IMG/VR virus record: IMGVR_UViG_3300038424_000035
Span: 1-20,095 of that record
Strand: one strand, 5' to 3'
Length of the DNA: 20,095 nucleotides
Source: a virus
Below the pieces are notes generated by a model. That model searched no databases. It saw only the letters and a list, made by a program, of their open reading frames with translations, and was not told the origin of the DNA. Of this stretch, positions 13,982 through 20,095 are shown piece by piece. The translations under genes were made by a program, and so were the position numbers. Within the stretch, counting starts at the first letter, position 1, and each line of letters begins with the position of its first letter.

Positions 13982-16900
13982 GTTTCCTCCTCTTCGCTTT
14001 CGCTTTCCGCCTCTTCGATCTCCGGCACGATGGGTAGAATACAGCACCGGCAGTTCGGATGGTCGGGCGGCTCGTTCTCGCCGTCAGAGAAGTCCTCATC
14101 GAGCGCGACGACCTCGCCATCGAGTACGGCGCAATCTTCGCAGTTGTGGACAAGGATGCCGTTAGCAAAATATGTATGTGCGCCCTCAACTTCCAGATTG
14201 AACACAAAGAATGGTTGACTTCCGAGGACGAGAGTGGTATAATAACTATAGATACCATGTATATATGTGCTTATTGCCACAAGCAATTTATCCCAGCTTA
14301 TCAATTGCAAACTCGCTCTCGCCCTAAGTATTGTTCTCGGACGTGTTACCATCGAGCCACGAAATTTGGGCAAACCAAGACGTGCCCAGTTTGTGGCAAA
14401 GCGTTCTATGCCTACCCCTCCCATAGGGACAAAACGCATTGCTCGCGGGCTTGCTTGGCCGCTTCGGCTCCGATCATTACGAAGACCTGCCCGGTCTGCG
14501 GGAAGAATTTTGAGGTTCATAAGTCTATCGCTCATCGCTATAAGGTTTGCAGTTGGGCCTGCCGGACAAAGTTCCTCGTGCGGAAAATATGCCCCCGATG
14601 TGGGAAACAATTCGTCGCATATACGCCTCGGATGAAGCATTGCTCGGAAGCCTGCCGTCGCCCACCAGTATTCGTTGACTGCTTGAACTGCGGCAAGAGA
14701 TTTAGAACGACACCATCGACAAACGCAGAGCGAAGATTCTGTTGCTTCTCGTGTTGCCGCAAATATCACGGCGAGACTTCGATTGAGCGTGCGGTTCGTG
14801 AAGCCCTGGAGCGTTTGCGTATTCCTTTCAGCCCAGAGCATCCCGTCGGGAGACTCAGCGTTGACTTTTATCTGCCTCAGCAGAACGCGTGCCTTGAGAT
14901 AGATGGAACGTATTGGCATTCTGACCTGGCGAAAGATGCCAAGCGCGACGCGAGGTTGCGTGAACTTGGCTATCTTGTTTTCCACATTGCCGAGAGTGAA
15001 ATAAAAAACGCGAGTGACCTGGACGACTTGATTGTCACTCGTCTTCAGTCGGCTCCCATGTCGTAGGGCTTGAATTTCCCGCCAGCCATAGCCAACTTCA
15101 TACACCGGATGCTCGGCAGTTGCCGTCAGCCGTCGCCCATCGGATGTCTCTATCTCGATCATCTTGCCAGCATATCTGCGCCGCATAGTCCGCGAGACCC
15201 GTCGCCAGCCCGCATGAGTAAGAACTTCGTCGCCCTTCTGGATATCCTGGATATGCGTCTCTCCGCTTCTGGTGATGACATTCGTGTTCGCCGGAAAACA
15301 GGTCAAATCATCCTCACTCGCCATCCATTCCTTTGATTCCAGCCCGCTCTGCTTGTACGTCTCGACCGCCGCGGCGTTCGATGCGCGCAACGTCTCGGTG
15401 CGCGCTATGCGCTCGGCGCGATATCGGTCCCACGACTGGAACATCTCCGTGATGCGCCGCGTGAGGTCCGGAATGCCTTCTCCGGCTATCATCCCGGCGC
15501 GCAACGTGTCGGTGAGCATCTCCTGGCTGGTCGTCTGCAACTGGTCAGCGAGTTTGATGGTGTACGTGCGAAGATACTCCACGAGCGCAGGAGAGGTCAT
15601 ATCGAAGTCAATGCCGAGTCCGTAGTTGTCGTTTAGAGCGTCGCCCTCGGCGTCCAGTATCGCTTTGAATATGGGTCGCAGTTCCTCGGCTGTCAAGTTC
15701 TTCATCGCGCTGGAGCCGGCTAACCACCGCTCGATGAGGTCGGGGCGGTAGTCTTTGCCGGAGCCTCGACAAACAAGGCAAGGCGTGTTGATGAGCCCCA
15801 CGTCCGTAGAGATGTGAGCGTAGCCTGTTCCCTTGCAGTCTGGGCAATCTTTCTGGTGGCCGGAGTGCTTCATGTGCGCGAGCATGATTTTCCGCTCATG
15901 CGCCCAGACGCGCCGCATCGCGGCAGAGATGCGATGCTCGAACCGTTTGAGCCGTCGATTCAGAGCGAGAATGACGCGCCGGCGTTCCGTCATACTGATT
16001 TTGCGCCCGCGGGGCCGTTTCACGACAGCCAGGACTGCGGCCTGGCTGTCAAAATGGCTCCTAGACCCTCCCAGCGGGGTTTCCGGGGCGATTAGAGCGT
16101 GAGCCGTGGCGTGTTCGTTCGCCTTGAGCGCCTCGGCGAGTTTCGCCGTGAGCGTTTCCGGATGCAGGCGCGCCTCCAACTCTACGCGGCTCGCTTCATG
16201 ATGCGCTCGGTCATACGGTATCCCCGTCAGCATCAGCCCGCGCTCCGTCAATTCGTGAAGCGCGAAGAACGGCATCTCGGGCGGCTCATCCTCATCGTCG
16301 AGCCACATCTCGCCGGGCGGGATGAATGTCGCATAGACGAGGTCGTGGCCGCCTTCCGTGAAGTCGTCATCGTAGTCCTTGCGGATGAGGTCGCCGTCCA
16401 CGAGCCAGCACATGACGTAGGCGTTGCTGTACGCGTCGATTTGCTCGAGGTGAACGCGCTCGGCGGCGTCCGGCGCATCCATCGGGCCACGATAGACACC
16501 GCCGGCCGACTGGCGCTCGTCGCGCTCTTTGCGGTCGGCGTATTCCAGCGCGTGGTCGTAATCGTCACCGCCGACCATCAGGCGGTACTCCGTCGCCATG
16601 TGGTCGATATAGAAGCCGTATTCATACGCGAACACGGAGTTGTCAATCCAGAACTCTTTCTCCGGAATGAAGAAGAACCGGTAGTGCTGGCCGAAGTTCG
16701 TGAAGTCCGTGTCTATCTCGCGACGGATGTAGTCGCCGTGGACAAGCCAGACTTGGAACTCGCCGCGTGTTTCGTAGAGATGGTCATGCGCCAACATGAT
16801 TTCGTCCGGCGTGACCGTCTCCTCACCCGTGTCACCGGCGGCCCGAACAACCGCGTTGTCCACATGAACAACACCGTTGCCCACCCGTGCGGCTATCGTC

Positions 16901-16992
16901 TCGGCCAGACGTTCGGCGATACCGTCACGCGCCGCTTCCGCCAGAAAGCGGTCGGCCACCGTGACGGCGAGGTCAGCACGACGTTGTTTCAT
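13978..16992 (-). CDS. Phage Mu F / SPP1 gp7-like head morphogenesis protein, interrupted by an intein
   Basis: 1004 residues before splicing. The start at ATG 16992-16990 overlaps the stop of the 28-residue ORF as ATGA; an ATG at 17019 lies inside that ORF. Residues 78-150 and 194-272 are two related copies of a V/W-LVxGDxIR...F/MWxD domain, the second ending HELTE (246-250) and the first a degenerate HMATE (131-135). CxxC pairs at 383/386 and 405/408, in a CxxCxGxG setting, resemble a DnaJ-type zinc site. The Mu-F core covers about 455-564 (ERIARTETLRASNAAAVETY) and continues at 951-1004 (CEDCAVLDG...PPDHPNCRCC). The intein (565-950) sits between DDLT and CEDC. The spliced product would be 618 residues. 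Relatives sit at the portal and help DNA packaging or ejection. Confidence 0.9.
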   Translation of the reverse strand: MKQRRADLAVTVADRFLAEAARDGIAERLAETIAARVGNGVVHVDNAVVRAAGDTGEETVTPDEIMLAHDHLYETRGEFQVWLVHGDYIRREIDTDFTNFGQHYRFFFIPEKEFWIDNSVFAYEYGFYIDHMATEYRLMVGGDDYDHALEYADRKERDERQSAGGVYRGPMDAPDAAERVHLEQIDAYSNAYVMCWLVDGDLIRKDYDDDFTEGGHDLVYATFIPPGEMWLDDEDEPPEMPFFALHELTERGLMLTGIPYDRAHHEASRVELEARLHPETLTAKLAEALKANEHATAHALIAPETPLGGSRSHFDSQAAVLAVVKRPRGRKISMTERRRVILALNRRLKRFEHRISAAMRRVWAHERKIMLAHMKHSGHQKDCPDCKGTGYAHISTDVGLINTPCLVCRGSGKDYRPDLIERWLAGSSAMKNLTAEELRPIFKAILDAEGDALNDNYGLGIDFDMTSPALVEYLRTYTIKLADQLQTTSQEMLTDTLRAGMIAGEGIPDLTRRITEMFQSWDRYRAERIARTETLRASNAAAVETYKQSGLESKEWMASEDDLTCFPANTNVITRSGETHIQDIQKGDEVLTHAGWRRVSRTMRRRYAGKMIEIETSDGRRLTATAEHPVYEVGYGWREIQALRHGSRLKTSDNQVVQVTRVFYFTLGNVENKIAKFTQPRVALGIFRQVRMPIRSIYLKARVLLRQIKVNAESPDGMLWAERNTQTLQGFTNRTLNRSLAVIFAATREATESSLCVCRWCRSKSLAAVQAVNEYWWATAGFRAMLHPRRICDELFPTSGAYFPHEELCPAGPTANLIAMSDRLMNLKILPADRAGLRNDRSRSGQASPRAMRFVPMGGVGIERFATNWARLGLPKFRGSMVTRPRTILRARASLQLISWDKLLVAISTYIHGIYSYYTTLVLGSQPFFVFNLEVEGAHTYFANGILVHNCEDCAVLDGEVVALDEDFSDGENEPPDHPNCRCCILPIVPEIEEAESESEEEET
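14215..14243 (+). promoter_or_regulatory. Near-consensus sigma70 promoter for the antisense endonuclease
   Basis: The -35 box TTGACT (14215-14220, five of six consensus bases), a 17-bp spacer, and the -10 box TATAAT (14238-14243, all six) with an extended TGG just before it. The predicted transcription start is near 14250, about seven bases before ATG 14257. The promoter is wholly inside the C-terminal intein coding sequence, antisense to its residues 353-362. It is the best promoter match I found in the window and points at the only plus-strand gene. Confidence 0.85.
14257..15066 (+). CDS. Zinc-knuckle array / Vsr-EDxHD-like homing endonuclease encoded antisense within the intein
   Basis: 269 residues, ATG 14257 to TAG 15064-15066, the only plus-strand gene. 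Residues 1-167 are five zinc modules of form CxxC-x(13-18)-CxxxC: Cys4/7/26/30, 43/46/62/66, 78/81/98/102, 112/115/129/133 and 142/145/162/166. Residues 174-250 are a PD-(D/E)XK-type nuclease: Glu177 (SIERAV), Asp203 (SVDFYLP), LEIDG (214-217), Trp220-His221 and a late LGYLVFHIAESEI. The 26- and 18-residue spacing of Glu177, Asp203 and His221 resembles Vsr endonuclease as I remember it, and the EDxHD homing endonucleases known from phage introns and split inteins. The start was chosen because the promoter at 14215-14243 puts the transcript start some seven bases upstream. There is no Shine-Dalgarno, so the mRNA would be almost leaderless. It probably cuts intein-less copies of the head gene. 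Confidence 0.9.
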   Translation: MYICAYCHKQFIPAYQLQTRSRPKYCSRTCYHRATKFGQTKTCPVCGKAFYAYPSHRDKTHCSRACLAASAPIITKTCPVCGKNFEVHKSIAHRYKVCSWACRTKFLVRKICPRCGKQFVAYTPRMKHCSEACRRPPVFVDCLNCGKRFRTTPSTNAERRFCCFSCCRKYHGETSIERAVREALERLRIPFSPEHPVGRLSVDFYLPQQNACLEIDGTYWHSDLAKDAKRDARLRELGYLVFHIAESEIKNASDLDDLIVTRLQSAPMS

Positions 16993-17075
16993 TGTTTCTT
17001 CCGTCCCCAGATGAACCACGTCAGCCCCATGATGATGGTGAACAGCAGAATGACGATGACTTTGACGAGACTCAT
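16989..17075 (-). CDS. 28-residue single-span membrane peptide
   Basis: The reading frame begins at ATG 17075-17073, overlapping the portal stop as ATGA, and ends at TGA 16991-16989, overlapping the next start as ATGA. A strong Shine-Dalgarno (TTGGAGGCGAG) precedes it inside the portal gene. The product is MSLVK, then about 17 hydrophobic residues (VIVILLFTIIMGLTWFI), then WGRKKQ: one membrane span with a positively charged end. Without it the 80 bases between portal and head protein would be the only unexplained gap in this tight cluster. It could be a small membrane-anchoring, holin-like or superinfection factor. The function is unknown. Confidence 0.7.
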   Translation of the reverse strand: MSLVKVIVILLFTIIMGLTWFIWGRKKQ

Positions 17076-18562
17076 CTCGCCTCCAATCGTTCCTTGATAA
17101 TATCCATCGCGCTCCGCGCCAGGTTCTCGGCGAGCGTCTCTTCCTCTTCCTGCGCCATCTCCGGGTTCGGCACCGCGTTCGCGGTGATGGAACTCAGCGG
17201 CACCATCAGATTGCTCACGAGCGGGTCGTCGCCGCCGTCAACGGGTTCTTCGCCCAAGTCGGCGCGGGCCTCGTTGATGGCCAGGATGCCGGCGGCTGTG
17301 TAGGTCTTGCGCTCGTTCATCTCCAACTCTCGGTTCGCCGGCACCGGGTCTGAGAATGACAGGAATATCTTCTCGTCAAACAGCGGACAGAGCGATTGAT
17401 TGATTTTTTCTTCCAGTTTCCGCAGACGGGGCAGAATGCCGTTCTTCGCGTGTCGGTAGTCGCCGACCTCGGCGTTAGAGCGCGAAACGCCTTGCGCCGT
17501 CAACACGGAAATGTTGACATCCAACGCCGCGCAGATTTCTTCTCTATTCAGTTTCCGCCAATCGACGTTCGCCATCTCCTGCATCGTCATCGTCGTCTTG
17601 ACGAACTTAACGTCTGGCGGCAGGATGGCGGTCTTGCCCGCCTTGGCGTTGCCCTGATAGCGCTGGGAGAAGGTCTCCGCCAGCCGGTCACGCTCTACGG
17701 CGCTCACGTTCTCGCCGAGTTCCAGCACGCCGCCGACGTTGGCGCGGTTCGCAAATAACGCCTCCTCCAACTCGTACAACTCGCGGTTCGTGTAAATGGC
17801 ATCGGAGATGCCTTGAACCGGGCCGAAGCCGGAGAAGAAGTTGCGCGGATTCGGGCGCCGGAAGTAGATGATTTCCTCTGGCGGGAACTCATGCTTCGCC
17901 CGCCCGCGCTCGTAGATGTAGCCCTTGATGAACGCGCTGGCGTCGGGTATCGGGTTGATGTACTGCGCGCAAACGGGCCATATCTCCGTCGGCACGCCGA
18001 GCGTCTTGTCGGGCGGTATCCACCAGTACGCCTCTCCGGTCAGGTCCATATCGACGATGGTCATGTACCACAGGTCCGACGCTTCAATCCACGGGTTCGG
18101 GTTGATGAGCAGGTCGATGAGCGGATGGTCCGTGATTTCATCGACATCGTCGGAGTTCTCCATCTTGACGACGAGGTTTGGGTTCGACTCCAGCCATTTA
18201 CGGCGCGGGCGGTTGATGGATTTCGTGCGGCAGGTCGTGAACTTCTGGCCTGTCGTCTCTTTCGTCGTGTAGAGGTGCCACGGCACGGCGGCGCAGGTGT
18301 TGCCGTTCAGATTGACGCAGGTGTAAACCCACGACGTGAACTCATTCTGAATGAAGTCCTCTTTCGTCTTGGACTTCATGTTCATCAGGTCCGTGCCCCA
18401 ATAGCGCCCCACGTTCCACGCGCTATTGTCAGTGTAATCGGGGCGGGCGCCACCGCCGCGGATGGCGGTGGAGATGCCGACGGAGTACATCTGCTTAATC
18501 CGCCCGGCTCGGTAGGCGAGCCATTCTAACCGACTGACGGTCGGTTTATCATTCGCGTTCAT
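17072..18562 (-). CDS. Phage portal protein (HK97 family)
   Basis: 496 residues from ATG 18562-18560 with AAGGGGATATCACC upstream, 12 bases after the terminase stop. The region 77-98 (SWVYTCVNLNGNTCAAVPWHLY) is the typical entry of HK97-type portals, followed by a LLINPNPWIEASDLW segment, a DLTGEAYWWI strand, EIIYFRRPNPRNFFSG and the long stem/crown helices with NFWR-like NVDWRKLNREEICAALDVN. The portal forms the dodecameric ring at one capsid vertex through which DNA is pumped and to which the tail attaches. Its place between large terminase and the Mu-F-like gene is the canonical order. Length is slightly above the usual 400-450 residues. Confidence 0.93.
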   Translation of the reverse strand: MNANDKPTVSRLEWLAYRAGRIKQMYSVGISTAIRGGGARPDYTDNSAWNVGRYWGTDLMNMKSKTKEDFIQNEFTSWVYTCVNLNGNTCAAVPWHLYTTKETTGQKFTTCRTKSINRPRRKWLESNPNLVVKMENSDDVDEITDHPLIDLLINPNPWIEASDLWYMTIVDMDLTGEAYWWIPPDKTLGVPTEIWPVCAQYINPIPDASAFIKGYIYERGRAKHEFPPEEIIYFRRPNPRNFFSGFGPVQGISDAIYTNRELYELEEALFANRANVGGVLELGENVSAVERDRLAETFSQRYQGNAKAGKTAILPPDVKFVKTTMTMQEMANVDWRKLNREEICAALDVNISVLTAQGVSRSNAEVGDYRHAKNGILPRLRKLEEKINQSLCPLFDEKIFLSFSDPVPANRELEMNERKTYTAAGILAINEARADLGEEPVDGGDDPLVSNLMVPLSSITANAVPNPEMAQEEEETLAENLARSAMDIIKERLEAR

Positions 18563-18574
18563 GGTGATATCCCC

Positions 18575-19837
18575 TTATGCGAACACGACGCTGAATTCCG
18601 GCGCATTGAGCCGCCGCCGCAAGTGCGTATAGATAGCGTAGCGTGCCGCGTCACACGTGTGATCGTCGAACTTGACCGGCTCGTCCAGCACCCGCTCGTC
18701 TTTGTCGGTTTTCCAACTGTAATGCTCGAACTCGCGGATGAGATTGACGCTCTGCGGGCCGGTCATGCGACGGAATCGCTTGACGAAGTCGATGCCATCG
18801 ACCACGTCCTTCTCGGCGGGGTGGGCGTTGAACCCGGCGCGGTGTATCTCAACGATGCGGGCCGGTTCGGCGGCGTCGCAGTATATCTCCGGATTCTGGC
18901 CGATGTTCTGCGTCTCCATCCAGCGGATGAGATCGCCATTGGTCATCTGCTTCGCGTACAACCGCTCCGTCAGATAGACAGTCGGACGGTGGTCCGCGCC
19001 GAAGTCGGTCTTGTAATCCACCTGCACGACGGCGGTCTCGTTGTTGAAGCCGAAGTCGTTGCCGTAGATTGTCTCGTCCGGCGTGAACGGGCACCCGCCA
19101 TCCACGACTTCGAGCGGGCCATAGATGCTCTCGACGCGCCCGCAGTATTCGCCGAGCGCGAAGATTTTGTACAGTCGGACATCCATCTTCTCCAGAGCGT
19201 TCAGTTCGTGGATATACGCGGCGTCTAAGAACGGGTTGTCTTTGTAGGTGGAGCGAATCCAGGTGACGTTGTCCGCCAGGCGCAACCGCTCGTTAATCCA
19301 TCCATGCTCGTCCGACGGGTTGAGAGACAGGAATATCTGATTCACCTCGCCCGGCCCGTGCGGTCGGTTCATTCTGATGCGGAGTTCAATGAAGTCGTCC
19401 CACGTGAACTCGTTCGCTTCTTCGATGTGGACGTAGTTCCACTCCTCCGACCGGATGCGCTCCGGCATATCGACGGAAATGAAGCGCCAGACGTTGCCGT
19501 TCGACGGGTTCAGGATTGTGTGGGTTGATTTCTCGTAGATGAGATGGTCGAGCAATCCGTATTCACGCAACAGCGGCAACACCTTGAGTTCCAGCACCGA
19601 CGAGCGCAGAGCGGGAAACGTCTTGCGCGTCGTCAGGAACCGGCGGTCCGGGCCTTCCTCCATGAAGCGCAGGATGAACAGTTGGATGATGCTATGCGAT
19701 TTCGAAGAACGCGAGCCGCCGACGTTCACGACATACGGTGCGCGGCAAGCCGCGTTCCGCTTATAGACGGTCGTGACTTTCTTGATGAGGTCGCCGGCTC
19801 TCGGGCCTACGCTCATTTCGGCTACGCTGGTGCTCAT
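18575..19837 (-). CDS. terL: Terminase large subunit
   Basis: 420 residues from ATG 19837-19835, five bases after the stop of the small basic gene; its Shine-Dalgarno is weak. The ATPase domain has a Walker A loop GGSRSSKS at 40-47 and Walker B YVHIEEA near 135-141 followed by NEF, with the motif III region SLNP (FLSLNPSDEHGW). The nuclease domain contains GNDFGFNNETAVV, a YCDAAEPARIVEI segment and a final DDHTCDAARYAIY, supplying the acidic residues of the RNase H-like fold. This is the PBSX/Terminase_3 or Terminase_6 type. It pumps DNA into proheads through the portal and cuts concatemers. The small subunit is probably further right, outside the window. Confidence 0.95.
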   Translation of the reverse strand: MSTSVAEMSVGPRAGDLIKKVTTVYKRNAACRAPYVVNVGGSRSSKSHSIIQLFILRFMEEGPDRRFLTTRKTFPALRSSVLELKVLPLLREYGLLDHLIYEKSTHTILNPSNGNVWRFISVDMPERIRSEEWNYVHIEEANEFTWDDFIELRIRMNRPHGPGEVNQIFLSLNPSDEHGWINERLRLADNVTWIRSTYKDNPFLDAAYIHELNALEKMDVRLYKIFALGEYCGRVESIYGPLEVVDGGCPFTPDETIYGNDFGFNNETAVVQVDYKTDFGADHRPTVYLTERLYAKQMTNGDLIRWMETQNIGQNPEIYCDAAEPARIVEIHRAGFNAHPAEKDVVDGIDFVKRFRRMTGPQSVNLIREFEHYSWKTDKDERVLDEPVKFDDHTCDAARYAIYTHLRRRLNAPEFSVVFA

Positions 19838-19842
19838 TCTGG

Positions 19843-20034
19843 TTACAGCCCTAGCAGTTGACGCACACGCGGCAATGCGGTCGGAGCGACCGCGTCATTC
19901 GGGTGCTGGGCAATATGGCGTTGCAGGCAGGCATAGCGCCGTTTCCAGCCGCGCTTGGAGGCGACATGTCGCCGACGCTTCGGCTGGTCCGCCTTGCTTG
20001 ACTTCTTGTTTCCGCCAGACGCGCTCTTGCCCAT
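19843..20034 (-). CDS. Small basic hypothetical protein upstream of terminase
   Basis: 63 residues from ATG 20034-20032, which shares one base with the upstream stop (TGATG), to TAA 19845-19843. The first 35 residues are very rich in Lys, Arg and Ser (MGKSASGGNKKSSKADQPKR..., then WKRRYACLQRHI). This suggests nucleic-acid binding or a disordered tail. No family is recognised. The tight fit between flanking genes is the main support. It is too short for a usual small terminase subunit, though it could be a remnant or accessory of one. Confidence 0.55.
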   Translation of the reverse strand: MGKSASGGNKKSSKADQPKRRRHVASKRGWKRRYACLQRHIAQHPNDAVAPTALPRVRQLLGL

Positions 20035-20095
20035 CAGTCGCCTCGTTTGCCTTCGTTGCCATTTCCGCCGTCGCCGTTGCCACCTTCGGGCGGCT
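20034..20095 (-). CDS. C-terminal end of an upstream gene (partial), Gly/Asn-rich tail
   Basis: Nineteen codons are visible before TGA 20036-20034, ending PPEGGNGDGGNGNEGKRGD. The stop overlaps the next start as TGATG. A Gly/Asn/Glu-rich tail says little about function. By position it could be the small terminase subunit or another gene before terL. The rest lies outside the window. Confidence 0.5.
   Translation of the reverse strand, partial: PPEGGNGDGGNGNEGKRGD

Larger units (their letters stand above)
14143..15300 (-). mobile_element. In-frame intein (386 residues) with an antisense endonuclease gene in its linker
   Basis: The N-terminal splice block is CFPANTNVITRSG (Cys1 at 15300-15298), followed by IQKGDEVLT. 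Block B is TAEHPVYEV (TxxH, residues 61-64). Block F is VFNLEVEGAHTYFANG and block G is ILVHN, ending in His385-Asn386 at 14145-14143, with Cys as the first C-extein residue. Every residue needed for class 1 splicing is present. The Hint halves are about residues 1-79 and 349-386, roughly 118 in total, the size of a mini-intein. The middle 269 codons show no LAGLIDADG or HNH motif on this strand. They are the antisense of the plus-strand endonuclease at 14257-15066. The frame has no stop across the whole stretch. The insertion point is the conserved Cys of the Mu-F CxxC motif, typical of inteins that choose essential residues. Confidence 0.93.

Noticed and set aside
14059-14256. In-frame upstream extension of the antisense endonuclease (ATG at 14059)
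   Set aside because: It would precede the strong promoter at 14215-14243 and is the antisense of the C-extein. The zinc modules begin right after ATG 14257.
14143-15300. Split intein or fractured gene
   Set aside because: The minus frame runs without a stop from N-extein to C-extein, so cis-splicing of one polypeptide is the simpler reading.
14143-15300. Group I intron in the head gene
   Set aside because: The interruption is in frame and has protein splicing blocks A, B, F and G; no intron core is needed.
16099-17097. 332-codon open frame on the plus strand
   Set aside because: It is the shadow of the head morphogenesis gene; no motif, no promoter or Shine-Dalgarno, and composition is that of antisense translation. 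Unlike the endonuclease at 14257, nothing in it is recognisable.

Overview
The window is a tightly packed stretch of the structural region of a tailed double-stranded DNA phage or prophage (class Caudoviricetes). Every phage gene is on the minus strand and is read from the right end to the left. Neighbouring genes are joined by ATGA or TGATG overlaps or by gaps of a few bases, most with a Shine-Dalgarno sequence. That points to a bacterial host and a late operon. The host cannot be named from the sequence. No integrase, tRNA, rRNA or CRISPR is visible.

Right part (about 20095 to 8835) is the DNA-packaging and head module: the tail end of an unknown gene, a small basic protein, the large terminase, an HK97-type portal, a 28-residue membrane peptide, a Mu-F/SPP1-gp7-like head morphogenesis protein, a helical protein, a prohead serine protease, three tiny proteins, two different HK97-fold major capsid proteins in tandem, and a probable decoration protein. 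Left part (8748 to 1) holds virion or host surface functions: a GT4 glycosyltransferase, a free-standing HNH endonuclease, two small phage proteins, a HAD phosphatase, a GT-A glycosyltransferase/methyltransferase fusion, a radical SAM enzyme, two parallel beta-helix proteins, and a repeat protein that runs off the window.

The standout is in the head morphogenesis gene. It is interrupted, at the first Cys of its conserved CxxC motif, by an in-frame intein of 386 residues (15300 to 14143, minus strand). All the splicing residues I look for are present. The middle of the intein is not a sense-strand LAGLIDADG or HNH domain. The opposite strand instead encodes a complete 269-residue endonuclease (14257 to 15066, plus strand) with five zinc-knuckle modules and a Vsr/EDxHD-like nuclease domain. 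It is the only plus-strand gene in the window. It has its own near-consensus sigma70 promoter (TTGACT, 17 bp, extended TATAAT) about 14 bases before its ATG, so its mRNA would be almost leaderless. The two reading frames are in exact codon register across the overlap. The endonuclease contains no TTA, CTA or TCA codon, which are the three that would put a stop in the intein. This looks like a homing endonuclease gene nested antisense inside a contiguous, splicing-competent intein.

A second selfish gene, the HNH endonuclease at 6719-7501, carries the same kind of zinc-knuckle array joined to a different nuclease. The two elements therefore appear to draw on a shared set of DNA-binding modules.
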